Shown piece after piece: positions 52,737 through 61,763 of a stretch of 64,000 nucleotides of DNA. The notes below the pieces were generated by a model. That model was not told where the DNA came from, did not search any database, and worked only from the letters and a program-made list of their open reading frames with translations. Within the stretch, counting starts at the first letter, position 1, and each line of letters opens with the position of its first letter. Source of the DNA: Stigmatella erecta (GTDB lineage Bacteria > Myxococcota > Myxococcia > Myxococcales > Myxococcaceae); NCBI RefSeq assembly GCF_900111745.1, contig NZ_FOIJ01000021.1, positions 62,001 to 126,000 on the forward strand, read 5' to 3'. Both the position numbers and the translations under genes were made by a program.

Positions 52737-53204
52737 CTACATGTCCGCGGAGGGCTGGGCGGCGCAGGGCGGGCCCAGGGCCCGGTCGATGTGGGCGCGC
52801 AGCTCGCCGGGCATCCACGGGGTGGCCAGCGTGAAGTGGCTCCGAGGGCCACTGCTCTGGGAGGAGGTCTCCTGGCGGCCCAGCACGCTGGACAGCAGGA
52901 TGCGGGGCCCTTCGTAGGCGTGGTCCACCAGCCGGGCCAGGAACCACGAGGCGCCCCGCCCATCCATCAACGCCAGGTCGAGGATGATGGCGGACACCGA
53001 GGGCCGCGCGGCGAGCTTGCGCAGCGCGGAGGTGAAGTGCAGCGCGTGCAGCAGCTCGAAGTTCCGGGCCAGCTCGCGCGCCACGTCGTTGCGCACGCTC
53101 ACCTGCTCGGCGATGACGAGCACGCACGGCTCGCGGTCCGCCCCGGAGCGATCCGGCGGCGAGGAGCGCAGCCGCACCGGCCCCACGCTCGAGGCGGAGG
53201 CCAT
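52737..53204 (-). CDS. Degenerate receiver-like protein
   Basis: A 155-residue protein with a CheY-like layout. The candidate phospho-Asp lies in AIILDLALMDG, but the N-terminal acidic pair is replaced (VLVIAEQVSV) and the conserved Lys is missing (TLATPWMPGE). It is therefore unlikely to be phosphorylated normally. The ATG at 53204 has GGGAG 8 bases upstream; longer upstream starts exist. The phosphatase gene follows on the same strand after 127 bp. Confidence 0.65.
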   Translation of the reverse strand: MASASSVGPVRLRSSPPDRSGADREPCVLVIAEQVSVRNDVARELARNFELLHALHFTSALRKLAARPSVSAIILDLALMDGRGASWFLARLVDHAYEGPRILLSSVLGRQETSSQSSGPRSHFTLATPWMPGELRAHIDRALGPPCAAQPSADM

Positions 53205-53536
53205 GCCCAGGACTCCCGGAATGAAGGCCCTGCGCCGCAGTCCCTTGATCTCCGTGGCGGAGGAGTCTTGCACGGCGGGCAAGAAGCCAGGGCTGGAGGG
53301 GAGCGGTTTGGACACGTGGGCAGAGTAAACCCCTCCCGGCGCGAGACGCAATCGCGGGTTCGGCTCACCTCCGGACGCCCACATGCCCTGGCGCGTCAGG
53401 CGTGAACGTAGGCATGTCCAGCGTGGACCGGGAGCCCTGTCCTGGAGGCCGGAAGCCCGCCCAGCGTGGGCCGCCCCTGGTTCCCCGCCTGCCGTTTCAC
53501 ATGCCGTTCACGGGGGCGAAACCTATTGTTTTCTTC

Positions 53537-54079
53537 ATGACGAAGACACGTTTCGCGTTGGGCTCCGGAGCCCTCCTGTCAGCGGGCCTGCTGGCCAGCG
53601 GGCAGGCCCTCGCGGCCGAGGGAGAAGAGCTCGTCTTGCGCACGCCTCAGGCCGCCATCAGCGCGCGCGTCACGGCGGATGCCATCACTGGCCCCACCTT
53701 CCAGCTCTTCCACTCGCCCAGCGCCATCCGGGGCCGGGCCTATGACCGGGTGGTGAACCTGGCCATCTCCGAGGAGGAAGTCACCGGCATCGTGGGCAGC
53801 CTGCCGGTGCGGATGCGCCTGGAGCGCCAGGGCTCGGAGGCCACCCTCCGCGGCACCTTCGCCGGGCGGTACATCCAGCTTGCCTGGGGGCCCGAGAAGC
53901 TGACGGGCACCCTGGGGCGCTGCGGCTATGACTTGCGGTTCGTGAATGGCGCCTACGCGGGGGAGCGCGCCTGCGGCGGCCTCATCGAGACGCCGGTGTC
54001 GCTCGAGATTCCCGAGGCCCTGGCCCGCGAGGGCGACCTCCAGGTGGCCTCCGCCCTGGCGCTCGTGCTCGGCCTCTAG
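53537..54079 (+). CDS. Exported protein, unknown function
   Basis: A 180-residue protein with a signal peptide (LGSGALLSAGLLASGQALAAE). The mature sequence is predicted to be mostly beta strand, with two Cys residues (RCGYDLRF and ERACGG) that could pair. No family is recognised. The ATG at 53537 is the one that gives a proper signal peptide; no clear binding site precedes it. Its last 98 bases overlap the convergent glycine-rich gene, so their ends cannot evolve independently. Confidence 0.6.
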   Translation: MTKTRFALGSGALLSAGLLASGQALAAEGEELVLRTPQAAISARVTADAITGPTFQLFHSPSAIRGRAYDRVVNLAISEEEVTGIVGSLPVRMRLERQGSEATLRGTFAGRYIQLAWGPEKLTGTLGRCGYDLRFVNGAYAGERACGGLIETPVSLEIPEALAREGDLQVASALALVLGL

Positions 54080-56072
54080 CCGCCCACAGCCCCAGCAGCC
54101 CGGCCAGGCCGCCCAGGCCGCCCAGGCCGCCCGCCGGGCCCGCGCCGCACCCCCAGCCGGTGTCGAGTTCCCGGGGCGCCACCACCTCGAAGGTCGTCAC
54201 CGCGGAGCCGAGCGCCTGGCCCTCCTGGGTGTCGAGCAGCCGGGCCGAGACCTGGTGCGTCCCGGGCGCCAGGGCCTGCGCCGCGGCCAGCACGTAGCGA
54301 AAGCGCCCCTCCGCATCCGCGGACACCTGGGCCACCTCCACCGCGTCCACCTCGATGGACACCCGCGCGTCCGGAGGGCTCTTCCCCGCGAGCAACGGCT
54401 GGGGCTCCACGCGCGCGCCCTCCACGGGCACCACCATCACCACCGCCGGCGCCCCGGGGCTCTCCCCGCCCACCTCGAAGAGGACCGGCGCGGACAGCTC
54501 GCTGGACAGGCCCTGCCACGCGGCGGACACCCGCACCTCGTGGGCCCCCGGGCTCACGTCCGTGGGCGCGGTGTACGCGAAGCGCTCCTGGGCCTCCTCC
54601 AGTTGCACCTGCGCGTAGGGCTGGCCATCCAGCACGAGCGAGACGGACGCGCCCGGCGGCGCCGTTCCCTCGAACAGGGGGCGGGAGGCCACCCCGCGCG
54701 CCCCGCTCAGCGGCTGGCTCAGCACGGGCGGGGCCAGCGGCCCCACGGGAAAGGAGACGGACCGGAGCAGCCCCTGGGAGGGCGCGTCCTGTCCCGCCAC
54801 GGGGCCCGCCCCGCGCGAATCGTTCTGGATGCGCCAGGCGCCGGCGGCCCCGGCGCGCGCGGACGCGGGACACGCCAGCGGGGCGCCCTGGAGCAGGACG
54901 ACGCCGCCCGCGCCCCCGCCCCCCGGCCCCGTCTCCGCCGTGGCGTGCGTGGTGTCCCCGCCCTGGCCCCCGGAGGCCTCCACGCCGCCGCAAGCCAGGG
55001 CGCCCCCCGACCGGAGCGAGAGGGCCCCGCCGGCCCCGCCGCCGCCCGCGCCATCGTCTCCGCCCAGCCGCGTGGCCGCCGCGGCGCTCCCGTTCGCCAG
55101 GAAGCGTCCCGGGCCCTGCACCTGGCCCGCGCGGATGAGCATCGCCCCACCGCCCGCGCCGCCCCCGGTGCCGAACGTGTCGTTGCTCTCCCCCTCGCCG
55201 CCGCCGCCGCCGAAGACGAGGCGCTCGAAGGGCGAGTACACCACCGCGGCCCCGCCCAGGCCGCCCACCGCCCGCGTCCCATCCCCCACGGAGGAGCGTC
55301 CGCCCTCGCCGCCCACGCCCCCATGCCCGCCCCCGCCGCCGCCCGCGTTGTGGCAGTTGCCGCCCCCGCCCCCGTTGGCCACGTTGCCGCGCCCGGAGGC
55401 CACGCCGAAGCGCTCCGCCACCACGCCCTCTCCTTTATAGGAGCCGCCGCGCGTGACGGGCACATCGAAGTCCGAGCACCCGCTCCAGGTGGCATGGTTG
55501 AACACGCTGCCGCCCCGGAACCCCAGCCCCGCCACGGTGACGGTGCCCGCGTTGGCCAGCGTGCCGGTGACGAGGAACACCAGGAGCCCGCCCACGCGCC
55601 CATCCCACGGCGCCGCGCGCAGCGTGGCCCGCTCGCCCACCTGCACCTCCGTGTACTCCGGCACGCTCACCACCTGCGTGCCGGGCACGGGGTAGCCGTG
55701 GACCAGCGGCGCCGTCAGCCGCACCCCCGCCGCCGAGACCGACGCCACGCGCGCGAACTCGTACTGGCCCACCGGGCCGCCGGAGAGCACCACCGGGGCC
55801 TGGGCGCCGGAGGCCGGCGCGGGCGTCAGCCCCGAGGTGGCATGGAGCAGCACCAGCTCTCCGGGCGTGAAGCCGGAGGCGTTCGCCACGGCCAGCTCCC
55901 GGGCCCCCGCCGCTACGGGGGTGCTCAGCGGGGTGTAGCGGTTGATGACGGCGGAGTCCGCGTCCCTCACGGACAGCGAGCCGCTGCGCCCCGAGCCGAA
56001 CCCGAAGGTGTCTGGCTCCGCGAGCACGCGGTGCGCCACGAGAAGGCCCAGCCAGAACAGAACCATCCGCAT
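53982..56072 (-). CDS. Glycine-rich surface protein with Ig-like repeats and MYXO-CTERM-like end
   Basis: A 696-residue exported protein. A signal peptide (LFWLGLLVAHRVLAE) is followed by a DTFGFGSGRSG start and an N-terminal beta domain. A glycine-rich region has GGGGGNCHNAGGGGGGHGG-like blocks (about residues 220-400). Two or three Ig-like modules follow (ARVEPQPLLAGKSPPDARVSIEVD). The C-terminus has GWGCGAG, a hydrophobic Gly/Leu stretch and an Arg cluster, as in MYXO-CTERM sorting signals. It then continues about 22 further residues, unlike its paralogue. It resembles large adventurous-gliding (AgmC-like) surface proteins, but this is tentative. Confidence 0.75.
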   Translation of the reverse strand: MRMVLFWLGLLVAHRVLAEPDTFGFGSGRSGSLSVRDADSAVINRYTPLSTPVAAGARELAVANASGFTPGELVLLHATSGLTPAPASGAQAPVVLSGGPVGQYEFARVASVSAAGVRLTAPLVHGYPVPGTQVVSVPEYTEVQVGERATLRAAPWDGRVGGLLVFLVTGTLANAGTVTVAGLGFRGGSVFNHATWSGCSDFDVPVTRGGSYKGEGVVAERFGVASGRGNVANGGGGGNCHNAGGGGGGHGGVGGEGGRSSVGDGTRAVGGLGGAAVVYSPFERLVFGGGGGEGESNDTFGTGGGAGGGAMLIRAGQVQGPGRFLANGSAAAATRLGGDDGAGGGGAGGALSLRSGGALACGGVEASGGQGGDTTHATAETGPGGGGAGGVVLLQGAPLACPASARAGAAGAWRIQNDSRGAGPVAGQDAPSQGLLRSVSFPVGPLAPPVLSQPLSGARGVASRPLFEGTAPPGASVSLVLDGQPYAQVQLEEAQERFAYTAPTDVSPGAHEVRVSAAWQGLSSELSAPVLFEVGGESPGAPAVVMVVPVEGARVEPQPLLAGKSPPDARVSIEVDAVEVAQVSADAEGRFRYVLAAAQALAPGTHQVSARLLDTQEGQALGSAVTTFEVVAPRELDTGWGCGAGPAGGLGGLGGLAGLLGLWAARGRARAPGRRPPGGRPRGPGPRESRATPASR

Positions 56073-56151
56073 GGGGCCATGCTGCCCCAGCCCCCCACCG
56101 AGGGTCGAGCCACCTGCCCTGCCTTTTCGGGCGCGCGCCAGGAGCGTTCCT

Positions 56152-58176
56152 TCACCGGCCCCGGGAGGCCCGGCGGCGGCGCAAGGCCCCGAGGGCCAGC
56201 AGCCCCCCCAGCACCCCGCCCCCCGCGCCGGCCGAGGCCCCGCACCCGCACCCCACCCCCAGGGTGGTGACGACCTCGAACCGCGTGGGCACCGGCGCGG
56301 GCCGGCTGCCCTCCTCCAGGAGCTGGGCGGTGGCCGCGTGGGGCCCGGGGGCCAGGGCCTGCGCAGCGCTCAACTCGTGGTGGAACCGGCCCTCGCCATC
56401 CACCTCCACCTGGGCCACCTCCACCCCATCCACCTGGAGGCTCACGCGCGTGCCGGCCAGGGCCGTGCCAGCCAGCAGCGGCATGGGGCCCACCACCTCG
56501 TCCTGCCCCGGCACCACCAGCAGCGGCTGTGCCCCCGCGTCCTCCCCGCCGTCCGGCCCCGGCAGGCCCCCGTCCGTCTCCGGGGACACCTCGAAGCGGT
56601 GAGGGACCGCCTGGGCGCTCCAGACGCCCAGGAACTCCGCGGCGGCGCTCAGCTCATGCGGCCCGGGGGCCAGGGGCGTGGTGACCTGGAACGAGAAGAT
56701 GCCGCTGCGGTCCGCGTCCACGGAGGCCAAGGGCACCCCATCCAGGAACAGGTGCACCCGGACCCCTTGCCCGGCGTCGAACTCGAGCAGGGGGCGCGCA
56801 GCCACCCCCGTGGCCCCCTGGGCGGGGGACACCAGCGTGGGCGGGGCGGGCGCCTGGAACGGCAGGGTGACGCTCTGCGCGCGCCCCGGGGCGTTCGCCG
56901 CGTTGCCGTTGGCGGGGGTGGCCCCATGGGAGTCCTTGCTCACCGCCGACCGGCCGGCGATGCCGCCCGAGACCGGGGACAGACAGGCGATGGAGTCCCC
57001 CTGCAGGAAGATGACGCCCCCGCCGCCCCCGCCGCCGGGGCCCAGCGCGGCCACCGTGTCGCGCACGTCCCCGCCGTTGCCCCCGCGCGCCGCCGCGGCG
57101 CCGCAGATCAACCCGCCCGCCGAGCGCAGGACGATGGCGCCGCCCGCGCCCCCGCCGCCCGCCCCATCCTCTCCCTGGGTAATCAACGGCTGGGCGCCAT
57201 CGGCGGTGAAGAGCCCCGTCCCGTCGATCCTCCCGGCGCGCAGGAGCATCAGCCCCCCGCCGGCCCCGCCCCCGGAGCCGCGGCCCTCGTTGCCCTCGCC
57301 CGAGCCGCCGCCCCCGCCAAAGAGGAGGCGCTCGGTGGGGGTGTACACCACCGGGGCCCCGCCCAGGCCGCCCACCGCCTGGTCTCCCCGCGCGGCCGAG
57401 GCCCGCCCGCCCGTGCCGCCCGCCCCCGCGTGCGCGCCGCCGCCGCCGCCCGCGTTGTGGCAGTTGCCGCCGCCGCCCCCGTTGGCCAGGTTCCCGTAGC
57501 CCGAGGCCGAGCCGTAGCGCCCCTCCACCAGCCCCTCGCCCTTGTAGCTGCCGCCGCTGGCCGAAGGCTCGTCCAGCCCCACGCACCCCTCCCGGTCCTC
57601 GTGGCTGAGGAACCGCCCGCCGCGAAAGCCCGTCCCCGAGACGGACACCTCGCCGTTGTTGAGCAGCTCCCCGGAGACCAGCGCCACGAGGATGCCGCCC
57701 TTGCTCCCGTCCCAGGCCTGGGCCCGCAGCGAGGCGCCGGTCTGAACGGTGAGCTGGGTGTACTCGGGCACGCTCACCACCTGGGTGGCCCCGCCGGGGT
57801 AGCCGTGGAGCAGCGGCGCCGTCAGCGTCAGCGTCCCGGCGGCCACCGCGGCGACGCGCGCGAACTCGTACCGGCCCACCGTGCCGCTGGCCAGGTGCAG
57901 GGGCTGGGGGTCGCCCGAGGCCGGCACGGGCGTGAGCCCCGTGGACTGGTGGAGGAGCACCATGCCTCCGGCCTCGAAGCCGGTGGTGGTGGACACCTCC
58001 AGGGACACCGCCCCCGCCGCGGCGCTGACCTTCAGCGGGGCGTAGCTGTTGAGGACCCGGTTCTGGGTGGACACGGTCAACGCGCCGTGGCGGCCCGTGC
58101 CCCGTCCGAAGGTGTCCGGCTCCGCGCCCACGCGTCCGGCGAACAGCAGGGCCAGCAGTCCCAGGGGGATTCGCAT
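56152..58176 (-). CDS. Glycine-rich surface protein with MYXO-CTERM signal (paralogue)
   Basis: A 674-residue exported protein with the same order as its downstream neighbour: signal peptide (MRIPLGLLALLFAGRVGAE), DTFGRGTGRHG, a beta domain, SGGSYKGEG, glycine-rich blocks and two Ig-like modules (RPLLEFDAGQGVRVHLFLDG; MPLLAGTALAGTRVSLQVDG). The C-terminus is a clear MYXO-CTERM-type tail: GVGCGCG, a hydrophobic helix, then RRRR. Such tails send proteins to the cell surface in myxobacteria. A tandem duplication with the neighbour is evident; AgmC-like naming is tentative. Confidence 0.8.
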   Translation of the reverse strand: MRIPLGLLALLFAGRVGAEPDTFGRGTGRHGALTVSTQNRVLNSYAPLKVSAAAGAVSLEVSTTTGFEAGGMVLLHQSTGLTPVPASGDPQPLHLASGTVGRYEFARVAAVAAGTLTLTAPLLHGYPGGATQVVSVPEYTQLTVQTGASLRAQAWDGSKGGILVALVSGELLNNGEVSVSGTGFRGGRFLSHEDREGCVGLDEPSASGGSYKGEGLVEGRYGSASGYGNLANGGGGGNCHNAGGGGGAHAGAGGTGGRASAARGDQAVGGLGGAPVVYTPTERLLFGGGGGSGEGNEGRGSGGGAGGGLMLLRAGRIDGTGLFTADGAQPLITQGEDGAGGGGAGGAIVLRSAGGLICGAAAARGGNGGDVRDTVAALGPGGGGGGGVIFLQGDSIACLSPVSGGIAGRSAVSKDSHGATPANGNAANAPGRAQSVTLPFQAPAPPTLVSPAQGATGVAARPLLEFDAGQGVRVHLFLDGVPLASVDADRSGIFSFQVTTPLAPGPHELSAAAEFLGVWSAQAVPHRFEVSPETDGGLPGPDGGEDAGAQPLLVVPGQDEVVGPMPLLAGTALAGTRVSLQVDGVEVAQVEVDGEGRFHHELSAAQALAPGPHAATAQLLEEGSRPAPVPTRFEVVTTLGVGCGCGASAGAGGGVLGGLLALGALRRRRASRGR

Positions 58177-58241
58177 GCGCGCATGCTGCCCCAGTCCCCC
58201 GAAACGGGTCGAGCACCGCGCGCCGCCCCGCGTCCGCCGCC

Positions 58242-58751
58242 TTACGCCCCCTTGCCCTGCGCGGTGATTGCCTGGAGCGCTTCGCGGTTCAAGGGTTCGA
58301 AAAAGGACTGGCGGAGCAGCCGCGGCAGGGCGCGCTTGTCCACGCACAGCAATTGGAGCGCATCGGCCCACTCGCCCAGCACCGCCACCGCGCGCACCCC
58401 CGCGTCCTGCCGGTACACGTCATTGAGGTTGTGCACGAGCCCGGGCAGATCCTCCACCTCCCAGCGCTCGGTGTGGCCCTCCACGAGCGCGTGCAGCTCC
58501 AGCCGGGGCCGCTCCCGCACGTCCACCAGCTTGAAGCGCCGCGCCGCCCCGCCCATGGCCAGCGTGAGCGGCCCCACGAGCTCATCCGGGCGGACGTTGA
58601 GCGCCGCCGTCAGGCCGCCCTGGAGCAGCCCCGCCTCGCACAGGCGCAGGACAGACACGGGGGGCGGCTCGCCCGGCACGGCCACCCGGGCGGCGGCCTC
58701 ACGCTCCTGCACCAGACGCTCACGGGCCAGTGCGTCAACCACGGAGGACAT
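58242..58751 (-). CDS. Hypothetical soluble protein, 169 residues
   Basis: No domain is recognised. The protein has no signal peptide or membrane helix. It mixes helical and strand-rich parts (RFKLVDVRERPRLELHALVEG; ALQLLCVDKRALPRLLRQSF). The ATG at 58751 has an AAGGAG site 9 bases upstream. It ends 66 bp before the surface-protein gene and may share its transcript. Possibly a regulator or chaperone for the neighbouring surface proteins, but this is a guess from position. Confidence 0.6.
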   Translation of the reverse strand: MSSVVDALARERLVQEREAAARVAVPGEPPPVSVLRLCEAGLLQGGLTAALNVRPDELVGPLTLAMGGAARRFKLVDVRERPRLELHALVEGHTERWEVEDLPGLVHNLNDVYRQDAGVRAVAVLGEWADALQLLCVDKRALPRLLRQSFFEPLNREALQAITAQGKGA

Positions 58752-58916
58752 ACCGCCAGACTCCTTCTGTCTTCCTGATACATCCGTTTTGTCAGACTCG
58801 AAGACACTTCTGCCCTTCCCGGACTCAACACATGTCACACAACGAATCCGGCGGCTGGGCTACCCGCGGGGCGCATTTTCTGCTTTCCTCGCATGTGTCA
58901 CTGAACGGGGGTGCGT

Positions 58917-59645
58917 ATGGGTACTTTAGACGGAAAAGTCGCCATCATCACGGGTGGAGGTTCGGGGATCGGTTTCGCGATTGCCGAGCGTTTCGCGCGC
59001 GAGGGAGCGCAGGTGGTGCTCGCGGGGCGCAGGCAACAGCGGCTGGAAGAGGCCGCGGCGAAGATCGGACGGGGGGCCCGGAGCGTGCCCACGGACGTCG
59101 GAGACGAAGCCCAGGTCAAACGGCTCATGGACTCGGTGTCCCAGGTGGATCTGCTGGTCACCTGCGCGGGCGGCGCGGTGTTCGGCCCCGTCGAGGAGGT
59201 GCCCGTCCCGGCGTGGAGTGAGATGTTCAAGTCCCGCTTCTTCGGACAGCTCTCCGCAGTCCGGTACGCCGTGCCGAAGATGGCGCCGGGCAGCTCCATC
59301 GTGCTGTGCTCGGGCGTCGCCGGGCGCTCGGCCCTGACGCACTACGCGGGCGGCGCGGGGCTGTGCGGCGCCGTCAACGCCATGGGGGCCTCGCTCGCCA
59401 TCGAGCTGGCGCCCAAGGGCATCCGGGTCAACGTCCTGTCGCCCGGGCTGACGCGGGACACGGCCATCGACTGGGGCGTGCCCCCCGAGCAGCTGGGCGC
59501 CTTCATGGACGGCCTGGTGAGCCGCATCCCGCTGCGGCGCTCGGGCACCGTGCACGACATGGCGGACGCGGCCTTCTTCCTGTCCACGAATGCCTATGCC
59601 ACCGGCCAGGTGCTCGACATCGACGGCGGGTGGACGGCGGTGTAG
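58917..59645 (+). CDS. Short-chain dehydrogenase-like protein lacking catalytic Lys
   Basis: A 242-residue SDR with an intact cofactor motif (TGGGSGIG), a CAG middle motif and typical C-terminus (ATGQVLDIDGGWTAV). The catalytic Ser region is present (VLCSGVAG). The usual YxxxK reads YAGGA, so the Lys is missing; a Cys lies nearby (AGLCGAVNAMG). It may be an atypical or inactive SDR, or use another residue. The ATG at 58917 follows a GTG two codons upstream that is also a possible start. Confidence 0.85.
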   Translation: MGTLDGKVAIITGGGSGIGFAIAERFAREGAQVVLAGRRQQRLEEAAAKIGRGARSVPTDVGDEAQVKRLMDSVSQVDLLVTCAGGAVFGPVEEVPVPAWSEMFKSRFFGQLSAVRYAVPKMAPGSSIVLCSGVAGRSALTHYAGGAGLCGAVNAMGASLAIELAPKGIRVNVLSPGLTRDTAIDWGVPPEQLGAFMDGLVSRIPLRRSGTVHDMADAAFFLSTNAYATGQVLDIDGGWTAV

Positions 59646-59669
59646 CCGCGCCCCGCGCCCAGCCCGCGG

Positions 59670-61298
59670 TCAGTTGAGCTTGAACTGCTGGCTGGGCCCG
59701 TCGTGGCAGGGGGCCTGCACCAGGGGGTTGCCGGGCGCGGCGGGCCCTCCGCCGATGTCCAGGCACTGGCCGCTGGGCTGGGCGGTGATGCGGTAGAACC
59801 CACCGTTCACCGCGGAGAGGCCGAAGCGCTGGGTGCCGCCCGTGTGGCACGGCTGCTGGAGGAGCGCGTCCGGCGCCTCCGGGGGGCCGCTGGCGGCCTC
59901 CAGACACTGGCCGCTGTGCTGGGCCACGATGCGGTACGCCCCCGGCGACACGGGCTCGACGCGGAAGCGCTGGCTGGGCCCCATGTGACAGACGGTCTGC
60001 ATGAGGCCCGCCCCCGCCTCCGCGCTGCCCCCCACCACCTCCAGGCACTGGGCACTGTGCCGCGCGATGATCTCGAACGGCGTGGTGAGGTGGGGGTTGG
60101 TGAACAGCAGGCGGTTGGGAGAGCCCCGTCCCGGCTGGAGCACCTTGTCCACCGAGGCGTACCCGGTGAGCGCCTGGGCCACGAGGTACGGCTCCGCGGT
60201 GGGGTTGAACTCCAGGAACAGCGCCGCGGCGCCCGCCACGTGCGCGGAGGCCATGGAGGTGCCGCCCAGGCTGTGCGTGTCCGTGTCGCCGCCGGGCCCG
60301 GCCGAGACGATGCCCACGCCCGGGGCGAACAGATCCAGACACGGCCCCTGGTTGGAGAAGGGGGCGCGGCGGTCCTCGCGGTCCGTGGCGCCCACGGTGA
60401 GGGCCTCGGCGAGGCGGGCGGGGGACACCGCGCAGGCGTTGGTGTTCTGGTTGCCCGCGGACACGGCGTAGACGATGCCCGCGGCGATGGAGTTGCGGAC
60501 CGCGTCATCCACCGCCTGGTTGGCCCCGCCGCTCAGGCTCAGCGTGGCCACGGCGGGCTTGAGGTGGTGGGCCGTCACCCAGTCCACCGCGCCCAGCACC
60601 GTGGACCAGGGCGCGCCGCCCGCGCAGCCGAACACGCGCACCGAGTGCAGGGAGACTTCCTTGGCCACGCCCCACGTGGTGCCGCCCAGGATGCCGGCCA
60701 CGTGGGAGCCATGGCCCTGGCAGTCCCCGGCGCCGTGGCCATCCTGCACGCCGGTGTAGTCCAGCGAGACGCGGCCGCCGAACTCGGCGTGCGTGGCGCG
60801 GATGCCCGTGTCGATGACGTAGGCGTGCACCCCCTTGCCGGTGAAGGTGTGCGTGTAGGCGCCGTTGAACGGCAGGTTCTGCTGGCCAATCCGGTCCAGC
60901 CCCCAGGAGGGCGCCGTCTGCACGGCGTCCGGGGTGGCCAGGCCATCCTCCACCACGTACTTCACGGAGGGCTCCGCGGCGAGCTGCTGGGCCTGGGCCT
61001 CCGAGGCCTTCACCAGGAAGCCCCGCAGCGCGTGCGTGTACGTGCGCTCCACCCGCACGCCGTGGCGGGCGGCGAACACCCGCGCCTCCTCCTCCACGTC
61101 CACGGGACGGGGGCTGGCCAGGGGCTCCCTGAGCACGACGATGTACTGCCCGGGCACCCACTCGCCCCCGGTGCGCAGCAGGCCCCGCGACGTCACCAGG
61201 CGGACCGTGGGCTCCAGGGACGACGGCCCGGACTCCGGCGAGACACAGGCCCCCAGCGCCAGCAAGGCGAGGCCGGACAGGCGCTGGCGAAGTCCCAT
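59670..61298 (-). CDS. Subtilisin-like serine protease (S8) with ricin-type lectin repeats
   Basis: A 542-residue exported protease. A lipoprotein-type signal (ALLALGACVS) is followed by an I9 propeptide (about residues 46-118) and the S8 domain: YVIDTGI (Asp163), GHGSHVAG (His196), SAGNQN (oxyanion Asn283) and GGTSMASAHVAG (Ser348). From about residue 410 there are three ricin B-like repeats with QCLE and QRF-type motifs, which bind carbohydrate. Such proteases digest extracellular or prey proteins. The lectin part may hold the enzyme on polysaccharide. Confidence 0.93.
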   Translation of the reverse strand: MGLRQRLSGLALLALGACVSPESGPSSLEPTVRLVTSRGLLRTGGEWVPGQYIVVLREPLASPRPVDVEEEARVFAARHGVRVERTYTHALRGFLVKASEAQAQQLAAEPSVKYVVEDGLATPDAVQTAPSWGLDRIGQQNLPFNGAYTHTFTGKGVHAYVIDTGIRATHAEFGGRVSLDYTGVQDGHGAGDCQGHGSHVAGILGGTTWGVAKEVSLHSVRVFGCAGGAPWSTVLGAVDWVTAHHLKPAVATLSLSGGANQAVDDAVRNSIAAGIVYAVSAGNQNTNACAVSPARLAEALTVGATDREDRRAPFSNQGPCLDLFAPGVGIVSAGPGGDTDTHSLGGTSMASAHVAGAAALFLEFNPTAEPYLVAQALTGYASVDKVLQPGRGSPNRLLFTNPHLTTPFEIIARHSAQCLEVVGGSAEAGAGLMQTVCHMGPSQRFRVEPVSPGAYRIVAQHSGQCLEAASGPPEAPDALLQQPCHTGGTQRFGLSAVNGGFYRITAQPSGQCLDIGGGPAAPGNPLVQAPCHDGPSQQFKLN

Positions 61299-61475
61299 GA
61301 CGTCTCCTTCCGATGACGCCGGGCGTCAAAGGACCAGAATACCAGTCCTTTCTGGAATTTCGAAGCCAAACCCGGAGGAGGCCCTCGGGGCCATGTGTGC
61401 GCCCCCGGACCCTGGCGGGAGCGGGGGCGCACGACGGCATTGGCGGGGGGGAGCCGGGGGGGCGAGACTGGCCGG

Positions 61476-61763
61476 GTGACACGACACTACCCTGGCTGGA
61501 TCATCGGGGCGCGCGTGCTGGGCACCGCGGCGCTCGTCGGCGCGCTGGCGCTCTCCCTGCAGCCCCGCCCGGACCTGCTCGGGTTGAGCGGGGTGCTCAT
61601 CGCCGTGTTCCTGGTGCTGCGGCTGGGGGCGGCGTGGTTCCTGGCCCTGCGCTTTCCGGACCCCTCGGGCCTCAACCGCCGCTCGGCCCTCCTCACCAGC
61701 GTGCTGGCGCTGGCGGCCGTGGCCTTCTGGTTCTACGTGCGCTCGCGCGGGGCGGGCGCCTAG
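61476..61763 (+). CDS. Small membrane protein, 95 residues
   Basis: A 95-residue protein with about three membrane helices (IIGARVLGTAALVGALALSL; LSGVLIAVFLVLRLGAAWFLAL; LLTSVLALAAVAFWFYV). The GTG at 61476 with a G-rich stretch upstream is the most likely start. Its stop codon overlaps the stop of ychF in a CTAG. No family is recognised. Confidence 0.55.
   Translation: MTRHYPGWIIGARVLGTAALVGALALSLQPRPDLLGLSGVLIAVFLVLRLGAAWFLALRFPDPSGLNRRSALLTSVLALAAVAFWFYVRSRGAGA

Noticed and set aside
54800-57500. Dense G/C-rich repeated sequence that could be taken for a repeat array or CRISPR
   Set aside because: It encodes Gly-rich protein repeats in two genes. The repeat unit is not constant and there are no spacers.
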